Source: Pelecanus crispus
Taxonomy: Eukaryota > Chordata > Aves > Pelecaniformes > Pelecanidae
DNA length: 64,000 nucleotides
Assembly: GCF_030463565.1 (NCBI RefSeq)
Contig: NC_134644.1
Coordinates: 131,003,388-131,067,387, forward strand
Reading direction: 5' to 3'
Part shown: positions 55,901 to 62,972 of the stretch, piece after piece
How the letters are laid out: every line of letters begins with the position of its first letter
Numbering within the stretch: the first letter of the stretch is position 1
Position numbers and translations under genes: made by a program
Notes under the pieces: model-generated
What the model saw: only the letters and a program-made list of their open reading frames with translations
Told to the model about the DNA's origin: nothing
Databases searched by the model: none

Positions 55901-58900
55901 GTGATATGCATGCAAGCTCACCCAAACACACAGCAAGGGGGCTTGGTACAGTAAACTGCTGTGGACACCTATAAGCTAACAGATCTCTACTTGATCTTCT
56001 CTTTAACTTAATATTCAAGGGGTTACTGCCAGCATCAGTGCTTTTTCAGAAAGCTGTTGACTCAGCTGAAGAGCTGGCAGAATATTGTTGGGTTTTTGTT
56101 GTAATACAAAAAACTTACCATCACAACAAATAACAAACTTGTCAAAATACTACAGTCAGGTACTCTTCAGGTAAGAAAACTAATTTTAATTCAAGTCCTG
56201 AAAATATCCAAGACTTTAATAGGTGACTACCTTTACTAGTTAATACCAGGAGTACTTCAGGAAAGAAGAAAATTATGCACATCATCATCAATATAAAAGT
56301 CACAGGGGATGAAAGTATTAGACATTGCTCCGTTTCAGTTATTTCCAAGACTCATCTCCTATTACATTTCCATTGAGTCAAATGCCTCTTCCACTTTGCA
56401 AAGCTATGTAGCATGGATTCTTTTAATCCATCTTTTCCATGTTCTGGGTCAGTTTCCAGATGTTCCATTAAAATCCTTGTTAACTTACAGAAATGTTAGC
56501 TTTCTTTTTCCCCTCTCTCCTTTTTTTTAATTGGCTCACCTGCATTCTTGAAACACAGAAACATAAATAAGACCTACAATGTGTTCTTGTCTTACCTCTT
56601 ACTTAAATGGTTATGTCTTGAGGATGGCCTTATCATAGAGACATCTTTTACATATTTACTTTCCAAGCAAAGAACATAAGTAGTCCAGTACCATGTGCAC
56701 CATCCCTGTATTCTAGCTGCTTTGTAAGAAATATCCTCATATGCACTGAGGAAAGGAAATTAAGACTTACTAGATGGAAGATTCATAAAGCCAGTGGTAG
56801 TCCTCAACTAGTTTCTACTAAAACTTAACTAATTATAAACAAAAAAGTAATTAGCCAATGACAACCATTCTGCTACCACATGCCTTTTAGATTGTGTATT
56901 TTCTTGCCTATTAAGGATGGATTTGAATAGTTATTGAAAGATGAGGACAATTCATTCGCCACAAATACTGGACTTAACGATCCGTGAGTAGAAGTATCTC
57001 ATGTTTCAATCAATGCTGGCCAAGACAGGGACTCGTGGATGATACTGATATCAAGTCACCAGATGAGCTGCTTTATAATAGTATTGCCATTTAGGAAGCA
57101 CTTCAAAGACGACATAAGGTGAACTCTTAGTTTTTAGCTCTAATGCTTGAAAAAGCCTCAGCCCAGGAAGAGATGCTTCTTTATAGCCAGGCTATTAGAA
57201 GAGGTCTGCCAGCAGTCAAGGAAAAAAGCTTTCAAGCTTTTGCTTTCATCCTACATTAGACCACAGGAAAAAAAAAAAAAGAAAAAAAAGGGGGGAAAAA
57301 AAAAAGGTGTGGGGATTGATGTTGCCTTGAGAGGAAAAGAAGTTAGGGTTTACTCTTTATTGCTTTTTAAGTGTCATTCAAAAAAAAAAACACTTTCCAA
57401 CCCATACAAAAGAGTTCAAGGGATATTTGGCAGCTCTGTAAACAAGTTGTTAATATTTTATCAGGGATCTCATACATCTGATTAATAGTTTTAGTAATTT
57501 CAAATGCATTCATTTCCATTCATCTCATTTTAAAATTGAAATAACTGATTATTTAGTAAACCTTACCTACCAGTGCAAAAAAACCATGAAAAATGCAGAG
57601 CAGCCTCAGACAGCTGGTACCAGCTACCATGATGCTATCACCACCTTTTCCTCATCTCCTCCTCAGAGGGACAGGAATTTCGCAGCACCTTCAAGCAAAC
57701 AGTGCAAGTAACCAAAGCTTCCCTCCATCCCTCTTCTAACAGCCATTTAATTTCTTATTTTCCAGGATATGTCTACACAGTCTTTTGTCAACATATGAAA
57801 GGCACTTTGACTGAGTTTCAGGTGTCTGGGTATATCAGGCTTAGACCAGGAGTCCTGTAACCACATTTTAAAGCTCTGTGCTTGAGATACTAAGGCCTGC
57901 CTTTGAGAGCACTAGCTACAGGAGAATAAACTAAAGCTGTGTAAGATTTAGAAATCATGAATTTGCGAGACCACCATTTTTAAAACTTCTTGGTCTCACA
58001 AGATGATTCAGAAACTTGTGATTTGTTCTCTTTATTATGCATTTCCTCCAGCAGCTCTTGTTCCTTTTTTTTTTTTTGTTTGAATGATTTAACAAAAGTC
58101 ATTCTGGAGGTTAGGGTTTTTTTAGGTTTGTTTGTTAGTTTGGGGGGGGGGGGGGTTTATTGTGGTTTTTTTTTTAAAAAAAAAACCACCCCAACACAAC
58201 AACAACACACCCAACAACTTTTGACCACATCTGCAGCAAATAGAATAGAATCGTTTAGGTTGGAAAAGACCTTTAAGATCATCCAGTCCAACCATTAACC
58301 TACACTACCAAGTCCACTCTAAACCAATCAAGGGTAGACTAGACTAAACCATGTCCCAAAGTGCCACATCTACCCGCTTTTTGAACACTTCCAGGGATGG
58401 TGACTCTACCACCTCTCTGGGCAGCCTGTTCCAATGCTTGACCACCCTTTCCATAAAGAAATTTTTCCTAATTTCCAGCCTAAACCTCCCCTGGCGCAGC
58501 TTGAGCCCATTTCCTCTGGTCCTATTGCTAACTACTTGGGAGAAGAGACCAACACCCACCTCACTACAACCTCCTTTCAGGTAATTTTAGAGAGCGATAA
58601 GGTCTCCCCTCAGCCTCCTTTTCTCCAGGCTAAACAACCCCAGTTCCCTCAGCCGCTCCTCATAAGGCCTGTGCTCCAGACCCTTCACCAGCCTTGTTGC
58701 CCTTCTCTGGACATGCTCCAGCACCTCAATTTTTTTCTTGTATTGAGGGGCCCAAAACTGGACACAGTATTCCAGGTGCGGCCTCACGAGCGCCAAGTAC
58801 AGGGGGACAATAAGCTCCCTGCTCCTGCTGGCCACACACAAAAAAAAAAAAAAAAAAAAAATGTGGCTCTTAAAAGAGCCTTTGGGTTCTCGAGATGGTC

Positions 58901-61900
58901 TGGGAGCAGAAAGCTTTAGCCGCCGAAGCTGTAGAGGGTGCGTCCCTGGTGCCTGAGGGCGTACACCACGTCCATGGCCGTCACCGTCTTCCTCTTGGCG
59001 TGCTCCATGTAGGTGACGGCGTCACGGATCACGTTCTCCAGGAAGACCTTCAGCATGCCGCGCGTCTCCTCACAGATCAGCAAAGATGAAGCTCACATGA
59101 AGCCATCATATCACATGCTAAGGCATAATTTCTTTTATCCAGTTATCTACAGTACCTTCCACATGCCTAAAAGACATTCATTTGATCCAACTGCTCAACA
59201 GTTTTAACATTACAAAATTAAAACAGTAAAACAGGCTGACTGTACTGGACTAGATCAAATTTAAAAAAAAAACAGAAAAAAAAAGAAAAAAAATAAAAAA
59301 CCACACACACACTATAAGTTAGGAAACTTCTATCTTTCTTTAAGACAAGATTTTCTTTTAAAGTCCAAGATATTTAACCCGCTTTAGAATGTATCCCCCA
59401 CTCCCATGAAACTAAAATAGATATATTAACATCAGAATTCACAAACATATATGTAAAGTACTTGAAGACACATGGGAAGCCAAGTACAAATTAGCCATCA
59501 GGTATGATAAAACATGAAGTATTGTCAAATGCTGTATACCTAGAAAACCTACAGTGCAGTAAGATGCAAGTTAAACTCTGAAACAAGTTCACTTTTCCAC
59601 TGAACTCATTTACTACCCTTAGAAAGCCAAACCAAACTTGCTTCAAGCAAGCTAACACACCTTCCAAAGGCATTCTGACACCCCGAGGCAAATGCTGAGA
59701 GCAACCACAGAGTACAAAACAGCAGTGCATCGTATTTTCAACTAGCAGAGGACATCAACACTTCTAAACTGCTACAAGTCTCAAGATCCAAAGGCAGGAA
59801 GTTCTGTACAGAACTAATGACCTCAACTACATTCAGTTTCCAGAAGGTAGGCAGACCTACACATCACCTTCCACTGTCCCAAGTTTTGCTACTTTCTTCT
59901 CCCTCAGACACAGACCCTAGCTAGAATTCAATACAAAGAAAGTGTAAATTTTAGCATTTAAATAAATAAATTTTAAAAAAATAATCTTTTTCCACAGCCT
60001 AATTTTGAAGAAGTGAGCAGTGAACACAGTGGCAAACCAGTAATATGTACAGTTGTCATACCTAAATATTTCAGTTTTGTGCCAACAGTATACACAGAAA
60101 ACATCATGAGTCAGCAGTTGTGTGTTAGCATAGTTTGACATCTAGTTTACAGTTACAACCTTCAGAGATGGAATAAACACTATGCCAGTTAATCTTTAGC
60201 TTGAACTACCTCTACAAGAGAAGTCAGGCTACTAGAGCCTGACCAACTATTAGTAAGCCATTTTACTTTTGCACTGAAGACCCAAGAGAGCAGAAAAGAA
60301 CTTCAGAACTGTGTGACCCAGATGCCAATGCTTTTGTGACTGATGCAATCTTTAAAGCATCTTTATACACATACAACTGCCACAGCCAGATTTTAAGGAA
60401 AAAAAAAGTAGTAAAACACCAAAAAACATTCATCAGAATTTCCTGTGAAGTTCTTTGACTCCAACTACATAAATACTATCTATAGTTTAAGGAATACAAA
60501 TTGAGTCATGCCTGAGTTGATGTATTAGCTTAGGGAAAACAAACACAAAAATCTTTCCTCTAATGTAAAAACATCTGAAGACTTGAAGTATGCCTCCATA
60601 TATTTATATGCAAGCTTACCACACTAAATGCACAGATTGCTGGAACAGGAGCTCAAAAGAAAGCGAGAAGTGTCCTTCAAAACCACCAGCACCCCATCTT
60701 CCTTCTACTCTACAGACCAGAACAAACCACTCTGACCTGCCTCTAATAGGTGCATCAGAAGCAAGCAGTTTTCACTTCTTAATAATGTGCTTCATTCCAG
60801 AAATGAGTCAATATAGCTGCACTAACTGATTTTTCAACAAATCCTCAAAGACACCATCACATCCAAACCTGCCCATTGTAAAAAGGACATGTCTAAAAAC
60901 AGGTATAATTTCATTTTCTCTTTAAAAGCATCAAAAGTTCTGCTGATGTTTTCCAATAACTAATGATAAGCAAATTTGTCAGCCAAGGAACTACAGGTAC
61001 CTTCACAATGGTCCACAGTCCCTCTGGCACCACTTAAGTTCATCCTTGAAGCTACCTTAGCCAGACAGCCAGGCTGTTATCAGTAAATACAAGACACAAA
61101 GATTACACTTATTTCAGAGCAATAATAAACAGGACACACTGTCATTGACAGACAGAGGGCACCAGGCATTGAACAGTCTCACAACAGGATCACAAACGCT
61201 AGCCAGATGCACTACAGTAGCCTCCAAAACCTGGCTAACCCATCAAACAGAGGACATAACTAGTACATTCTTCTTTCATGGACTGCAGAACAAAACAAAG
61301 TCAAGTTCTACACCTAGAATATGAAAAAGAACCATCAACCCTGCCTCTTGGTCAAAAAAAGTTACATGGAAATTTGCTGACAGATAAATAAACAAAACTC
61401 CCCCATCGTTATTCAGCACCAGAGACAGACAACCCCAAGAATGAAGGCAAAATATAAATGGTAGACCACATAAAGCACAGTCAAGCAATTAATACTACAT
61501 ATGTATTCAAAACACGACTCCTTACCAAACAGAACCATCTCCTATACTAACAAAAGCAACAGATGTATCTCACCAGCCTTATAGTCTGAACCACTAGAGA
61601 TGCAGTGAAAAAGACTACCCCATATTCACTTAGATTGACAGTGAACAATTGCACTCCCACTTTCATCCCGAATAACTGCAAACTAGCTGTTCACTTGCCA
61701 CTAGGACAGCACAGGAACAGCTGTCCTATCAGAGGCATAACTGGGCACACAGTAACAGCAAAAGCCATTTAGATTGTTTGACATACTTGGTAGCTGCCAC
61801 TGTCAAGTTACCACACCAACCTCACTCTTTCGCCTGCAAAGCCACTGTAATGTCACACTGCAAACTGAACAAGGAACTGAAAAAATAGCCTAGAAAAAGG

Positions 61901-62949
61901 AAGTTTCTTCAGCAGATCAGTTCCTTAATCCAGCTTACCATGCAGATATACATACCATACAATCACAAAGAGAAAAAAACAACAACTGAATGAATAGAAT
62001 AAGCAAGACTGAACTACATAGCACAGGGCAAAGCAGGTAGTCATTAACGAGATTCTACCATGTTAGCATTTCTCAGTTTGCATGTGTACAGTTTTGCAAC
62101 CTTATTTTAATATATAGCATATATTTATGTATCACAGCTATCTGGAAAAAAAAACGATCTTTTGCAAAGTGGTGTAATGTTGATAATCACAAATCTATTT
62201 TCCTCAGCTTGTCTCTTGCTACTCCCAGTGCCATTATATACCTTCCAAATTAAACTCTGAGATTATCGGAAATGGCAGCACAGCTCTCCCCACACTGAAG
62301 TATTTGTTTCAGCCTACTCCCCGATTTATTTGTTTCAATTGCTCTCCAGCACTATTCTTCCTTTAGTTAAGGTACGGCTTATTTTCCTGGACTAACAGTC
62401 CAATTTTGCTAGTACAATTTGTATTCACACATAAGGCACTTCAGCAATAGAGATAACCTATCTACACATAAGACAACTCTTACTGTAAACTTTTCTTACA
62501 TCAGTATTTGTCCAATAAGGATAAAATGGAGAATGGTGTTTGAATGACAAGGAGAAAAAACAATGCACAGTTTTACCACATATTTGTGCAAACATATTAT
62601 TTTTTATTACAGCATTCAGTTCACAGAAGTAGAGTTCCCTTTCTTGTAATAAGTCATAAGAAAATTTTCCCTAACTATTTCCACTTAATGTAGACTTTTT
62701 CCAACTATTTTCATAGGACCAAGACAGAACGTTCCTCACTGTAACACAATGTTCCAATGTAACCCAAAATCCCAACAAGTCTAACACTTAAGAGGGAAGG
62801 AAAAAAACAAAGAAAAAAAAATAATTGTGGAAAGTTTTTACTTACTGGAGATACGACTGCCAGTTTACTTTGTTTGCCCGAACTTCAGCAGCTTTGGCAG
62901 CAATGATGTTTGTTGGAACAGCAGCATCTACAGCACCTCGGATATCCAT
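13938..62949 (-). CDS. ATP6V1H: V-type proton ATPase subunit H (13 spliced coding exons)
   Basis: This subunit sits in the cytosolic V1 sector of the vacuolar proton pump. It couples ATP hydrolysis to proton flow in the assembled pump and silences ATPase activity in free V1 (known from yeast Vma13 and mammalian work). Thirteen coding exons joined at GT-AG borders give 1443 nt, 480 residues, no frameshift or internal stop. Recognisable stretches include [19 protein letters not shown] at the N-terminus, residues around 138-172 beginning [12 protein letters not shown], and the C-terminus [19 protein letters not shown]. The family fold is a large helical-repeat (HEAT/armadillo-like) N-domain, roughly residues 1-345, and a smaller C-domain, roughly 350-480. 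Human is 483 residues from recall; the difference is three extra N-terminal residues. Coding segments: 62846-62949, 54236-54338, 52706-52795, 47957-48070, 44696-44800, 43155-43208, 41317-41414, 39645-39837, 36158-36336, 35141-35266, 31938-32039, 27279-27392, 13938-13998. The promoter and exon 1 are outside the window. Confidence 0.97.
15021..15573 (+). mobile_element. Solo LTR, family A, copy 2
   Basis: It begins TATCCTGGTTTTGGCTGGG and ends TTAAACCACAACA, matching copies 1 and 3 along its length (for example TCTTCCTAGTAGCAGGCATA). Target duplications are not clear; CTTTA before and CTTTT after are at best imperfect. It has no internal retroviral genes. It lies antisense inside intron 13. Confidence 0.85.
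19101..19230 (+). mobile_element. CR1 LINE 3' tail fragment
   Basis: It carries the CR1 3' region GACATGGTTTAGTCTAGTCT, GGTTGGACTGGATGATCTT, and the terminal repeats CCTATG ATTCTATGAT. It is 5'-truncated and antisense in intron 13. Confidence 0.9.
22401..22928 (+). mobile_element. Solo LTR, family A, copy 3
   Basis: It begins TGTCCTGGTTTCAGCTGGG and ends TTAAATCACGACA, flanked by perfect 5-bp repeats CATGG at 22396-22400 and 22929-22933. It is 528 bp, antisense in intron 13, with no internal viral region. Confidence 0.88.
27279..27392 (-). CDS. ATP6V1H: ATP6V1H exon 13 (residues 423-460 and part of 461)
   Basis: The acceptor is CTCTTTCAG and the donor GTATGT at 27278. It encodes [20 protein letters not shown] and continues to VQKLMVHN, the strongly conserved C-terminal repeat. 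The last two bases, TG, join G of the final exon to make Trp461. Confidence 0.97.
27393..31937 (-). other. ATP6V1H: ATP6V1H intron 12 (4,545 bp)
   Basis: GT-AG intron with an A-rich A/C tract at about 28164-28210. I see no transposon with clear ends and no RNA gene. Confidence 0.9.
31938..32039 (-). CDS. ATP6V1H: ATP6V1H exon 12 (residues 389-422 and part of 423)
   Basis: The acceptor is CCTTTCCTAG and the donor GTAAGA at 31937. It encodes [20 protein letters not shown] followed by [13 protein letters not shown]. The intron splits Arg423 after its second base. Confidence 0.97.
33729..33758 (+). repeat. T12-G18 homopolymer pair
   Basis: Twelve T are followed at once by eighteen G, then by a G/T-rich stretch. 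Length is probably unstable and sequencing here is error-prone. The G-run could form a quadruplex on the non-template strand of the gene. Confidence 0.9.
34428..34920 (+). mobile_element. CR1 LINE fragment with end of the reverse transcriptase ORF
   Basis: Translation gives CR1 C-terminal motifs, including [20 protein letters not shown] and [18 protein letters not shown], before the 3'UTR and the terminal GCATTCTATGA. A stop interrupts the frame near the start of the fragment, so it is dead. It belongs to the same 3'-end subfamily as 11552-11634 (CCCTTCCAACCCAAAGC) and lies antisense in intron 11. Confidence 0.93.
35141..35266 (-). CDS. ATP6V1H: ATP6V1H exon 11 (residues 347-388 and part of 389)
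   Basis: The acceptor is TGTGTTGCAG and the donor GTAAGT at 35140. It encodes [20 protein letters not shown] and continues to NEKNYELL, the start of the C-domain. A CR1 tail begins only about 44 bp upstream of the acceptor. Confidence 0.97.
35267..36157 (-). other. ATP6V1H: ATP6V1H intron 10 (891 bp)
   Basis: The shortest intron in the gene. It holds a CR1 tail at 35310-35413 close to the exon 11 acceptor and a T-run at about 35570-35585. Confidence 0.9.
35310..35413 (+). mobile_element. CR1 LINE 3' tail fragment next to exon 11
   Basis: It contains GACTTGGTAGTGTTAGGTTA, TGGACTAGATGATCTTAAAG and the terminal ATTCTATGATTCTATGA. About 100 bp, antisense to ATP6V1H, ending about 44 bp from the exon 11 acceptor. 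Confidence 0.9.
36158..36336 (-). CDS. ATP6V1H: ATP6V1H exon 10 (residues 288-346 and part of 347)
   Basis: The acceptor is AATTCCCTAG and the donor GTATGC at 36157. It encodes [20 protein letters not shown], then a very charged stretch with [20 protein letters not shown], ending SVQDL. The acidic segment lies near the join between the N- and C-domains. The final AG joins C of the next exon to make Ser347. Confidence 0.97.
36337..39644 (-). other. ATP6V1H: ATP6V1H intron 9 (3,308 bp)
   Basis: GT-AG intron with A-runs at about 36619-36650 and 39352-39368. I see no transposon or RNA gene. Confidence 0.9.
39645..39837 (-). CDS. ATP6V1H: ATP6V1H exon 9 (residues 223-287)
   Basis: This is the longest coding exon, 193 nt. 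The acceptor is AATTTTTCAG and the donor GTAAGT at 39644. It encodes [20 protein letters not shown], a hydrophobic helix, then [20 protein letters not shown] and ends RIILAAFR. This is core armadillo-like repeat sequence of the N-domain. Confidence 0.97.
39838..41316 (-). other. ATP6V1H: ATP6V1H intron 8 (1,479 bp)
   Basis: GT-AG intron of unique-looking AT-rich sequence. Nothing recognised. Confidence 0.9.
41317..41414 (-). CDS. ATP6V1H: ATP6V1H exon 8 (residues 191-222 and part of 223)
   Basis: The acceptor is TTTCACCCAG and the donor GTGAGC at 41316. The residues start [20 protein letters not shown] and end [10 protein letters not shown]. The last two bases, TG, join T of the next exon to make Cys223. 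Confidence 0.97.
41415..43154 (-). other. ATP6V1H: ATP6V1H intron 7 (1,740 bp)
   Basis: GT-AG intron downstream of the cassette exon. Nothing recognised in it. Confidence 0.9.
43155..43208 (-). CDS. ATP6V1H: ATP6V1H exon 7: 18-codon cassette exon (residues 173-190)
   Basis: The exon is exactly 54 nt with phase 0 on both sides, encoding [18 protein letters not shown]. The acceptor is TTTTGCTAG and the donor GTGAGT. In mammals the equivalent 18 residues (KLRGSG... from recall) are present in the long isoform and absent from the short one, described in bovine work as SFD-alpha and SFD-beta. Skipping here would also keep the frame. The Gly/Ser/Thr-rich content suggests a flexible loop between helices. 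That it is skipped in this bird is inference. Confidence 0.95.
43209..44695 (-). other. ATP6V1H: ATP6V1H intron 6 (1,487 bp)
   Basis: GT-AG intron upstream of the cassette exon. It contains T-runs at about 43440-43458 and 44050-44066 and a CR1 fragment at 44196-44596. Confidence 0.9.
44196..44596 (+). mobile_element. CR1 LINE fragment with end of the reverse transcriptase ORF
   Basis: It carries an open frame at 44203-44496 with CR1 C-terminal motifs ([40 protein letters not shown]), then the 3'UTR and terminal GATTCTATGA. The frame is intact for 97 codons and close to the copy at 58240-58839, so the insertion is fairly young. It is antisense in intron 6. Confidence 0.94.
44696..44800 (-). 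CDS. ATP6V1H: ATP6V1H exon 6 (residues 138-172)
   Basis: Thirty-five codons, phase 0 at both ends. The acceptor is CTCTTTCAG and the donor GTAAAA at 44695. That donor is a relatively weak match to consensus and directly precedes the 18-codon cassette exon. The residues start [20 protein letters not shown] and end [12 protein letters not shown]1 tail lies about 100 bp beyond the donor. Confidence 0.97.
46321..46440 (+). repeat. A/C-rich low-complexity tract
   Basis: About 120 bases made almost entirely of A and C, with alternating A-runs and C-runs and only a handful of G or T. No regular repeat unit. Confidence 0.85.
47006..47474 (+). mobile_element. LTR related to family A (diverged)
   Basis: It shares the family A layout: TGTACTGGGCTTGGCTGGGA at the start, TTTAGCTGTTGCTGAGCAGT, TATTAAACTGTCTTTATCTT, then TTTTCTCACTTCCTCCC and an ending ACCACAACA. 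Individual sequence is clearly diverged. Ends are approximate because I found no matching target duplication. Solo, antisense in intron 5. Confidence 0.75.
47957..48070 (-). CDS. ATP6V1H: ATP6V1H exon 5 (residues 100-137)
   Basis: Thirty-eight codons, phase 0 at both ends. The acceptor is TTTTCACAG and the donor GTAAGT at 47956. The residues run from [20 protein letters not shown] to [10 protein letters not shown]. From recall, the human exon differs at several positions in the middle (for example ARCSKNTAWP there, [10 protein letters not shown] here), so this is one of the less constrained stretches. Confidence 0.96.
48071..52705 (-). other. ATP6V1H: ATP6V1H intron 4 (4,635 bp)
   Basis: GT-AG intron. 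A possible tRNA-derived SINE lies at about 51760-51925. The longest open frame (144 codons, 51126-51560 plus) resembles nothing and is probably chance. Confidence 0.9.
51760..51925 (-). mobile_element. Possible ancient MIR-like tRNA-derived SINE
   Basis: Read on the minus strand, it has a tRNA-like head with a B-box-like GAGTTCTAATCCCAGCTCTG, then GCCAAGTT and ATGGGGATTATGGTG at spacings like those of MIR elements. MIR has GGTTCGAATCCC...CTCTG, GGCAAGTT and ATGGGGATAATAGTG (recall). The match is by eye and diverged. Confidence 0.4.
52706..52795 (-). CDS. ATP6V1H: ATP6V1H exon 4 (residues 70-99)
   Basis: Thirty codons, phase 0 at both ends. The acceptor is TTTTTCTAG and the donor GTAGGT at 52705. 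The residues start [20 protein letters not shown] and end TMVDDMLQ, an almost invariant helical segment of the N-domain in vertebrates. Confidence 0.97.
52796..54235 (-). other. ATP6V1H: ATP6V1H intron 3 (1,440 bp)
   Basis: GT-AG intron with a short G-run at about 53511-53521. Nothing else recognised. Confidence 0.9.
54236..54338 (-). CDS. ATP6V1H: ATP6V1H exon 3 (residues 35-69)
   Basis: Acceptor TTTTCAG just right of 54338, donor GTAACT at 54235. The first base A completes codon CAA (Gln35). The exon encodes [20 protein letters not shown] followed by a charged helix ending LLQTEGYQ. An alternative AG two bases further in would shift the frame, so this acceptor is the one used. A solo LTR begins only about 60 bp upstream of the acceptor, leaving a short branch-point region. 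Confidence 0.96.
54398..55437 (+). mobile_element. Long solo LTR with internal tandem repeats (family B)
   Basis: This GC-rich block of about 1,040 bp stands out in AT-rich intron. It contains TGAGAATATGTGAGAGAAAC, repeated units with CTGCAGCCC and GCTGGAGCAG, a polyadenylation signal in GGCAATAAATTAATTTC, and a U5-like TTGGTGAGTGATATCCCTGT. It ends near CTACCCACCA. I recall this as a common avian ERV LTR; no viral coding sequence is attached. The left end is approximate and no target duplication was found. The many overlapping open frames across it arise from the repeats and low stop density, not from genes. It lies antisense, 60 bp upstream of exon 3. Confidence 0.75.
54684..55062 (+). repeat. 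Imperfect tandem repeats inside the family B LTR
   Basis: Units of roughly 40-60 bases recur with a core like CCCATGCTGGAGCAG preceded by a CTGCAGCCC or GGACC segment. Copies are diverged and vary in length. Confidence 0.7.
57265..57307 (+). repeat. 43-base purine-only tract
   Basis: Uninterrupted A and G, with long A-runs split by a block of G. It could form triplex DNA and is prone to sequencing error. Confidence 0.85.
58142..58190 (+). repeat. G14 run followed by a T10-A10 inverted repeat
   Basis: Fourteen G are followed by TTTATTGTGG, then ten T directly joined to ten A and an A/C-rich stretch. It lies just beyond the 3' end of the CR1 in the chimera. Confidence 0.85.
58240..58839 (-). 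mobile_element. 5'-truncated CR1 LINE, 3' part of a chimera with histone H4
   Basis: On the minus strand it encodes the CR1 reverse transcriptase C-terminus ([55 protein letters not shown]). It continues through the 3'UTR to the CR1 end GATTCTATTCTATT at 58240. It is the only CR1 here in the same sense as ATP6V1H. Its 5' end abuts a T-run and then the histone H4 3' end. Confidence 0.93.
58840..58861 (-). repeat. T22 run joining histone H4 end to CR1
   Basis: Twenty-two consecutive T on the minus strand (A on plus) lie between the ACA that follows the stem-loop and the start of CR1 homology at GTGTGTGGCC. It is poly-T in the sense direction, not a poly-A tail. Confidence 0.95.
58862..59080 (-). 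pseudogene. Histone H4 3'-end retrocopy: C-terminal 54 codons, stop, 3'UTR and stem-loop
   Basis: The minus strand reads Leu49 to Gly102 of H4 without a break, with segments such as [14 protein letters not shown] and [17 protein letters not shown], then TAA at 58916-58918. There are no introns, but H4 genes have none anyway. Against the near-invariant H4 I count six changes: Y51C, V57M, T73M, K91R, R92H and G99S, so it is decaying and not a working histone. The N-terminal half is missing, replaced at 59081 by ordinary intron DNA. A 35-nt 3'UTR leads to an intact histone stem-loop. The CpG-rich composition contrasts with the intron and suggests a fairly recent insertion. Confidence 0.95.
58865..58880 (-). 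promoter_or_regulatory. Histone mRNA 3' stem-loop (in retrocopy)
   Basis: GGCTCTTTTAAGAGCC on the minus strand is a perfect 6-bp stem with a 4-base loop TTTA, the site bound by SLBP in replication-dependent histone mRNAs. Only ACA follows before a T-run. No purine-rich U7 snRNA site follows, since that part of a gene is absent from mature mRNA. Confidence 0.95.
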
Positions 62950-62972
62950 CTTAACTGATACTTAAAATGTAC
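62846..62972 (-). CDS. ATP6V1H: ATP6V1H exon 2: 23 nt of 5'UTR and first coding segment (residues 1-34 and part of 35)
   Basis: The coding part is 62846-62949. The acceptor is at 62973-62974 (TTTCTAG) and the donor is GTAAGT at 62845. The ATG at 62947-62949 has A at -3 and G at +4, a strong Kozak context. An in-frame TAA at 62962-62964, five codons upstream, rules out a longer N-terminus in this exon. In mammals three residues (MTK) precede this Met; here the matching codons are TCA, GTT, AAG, so no upstream Met exists. The intron interrupts codon 35 after its second base. The residues begin [12 protein letters not shown] and end VNWQSYL, highly conserved in vertebrate subunit H. Confidence 0.96.

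Larger units (their letters stand above)
54339..62845 (-). other. ATP6V1H: ATP6V1H intron 2 (8,507 bp)
   Basis: GT-AG intron containing an approximately 1-kb LTR at 54398-55437, a purine-only tract at 57265-57307, a G-run and T/A hairpin at 58142-58190, and the CR1/histone H4 chimera at 58240-59080. From about 59310 to 62845 I see only unique-looking AT-rich sequence. Confidence 0.9.

Noticed and set aside
58434..58919. 161-codon plus-strand frame
   Set aside because: It is the antisense of the CR1 and the histone H4 3' end; the meaningful reading is on the minus strand.
58862..59080. A functional histone H4 gene
   Set aside because: The first 48 residues and any promoter are missing, and six near-invariant residues are changed.
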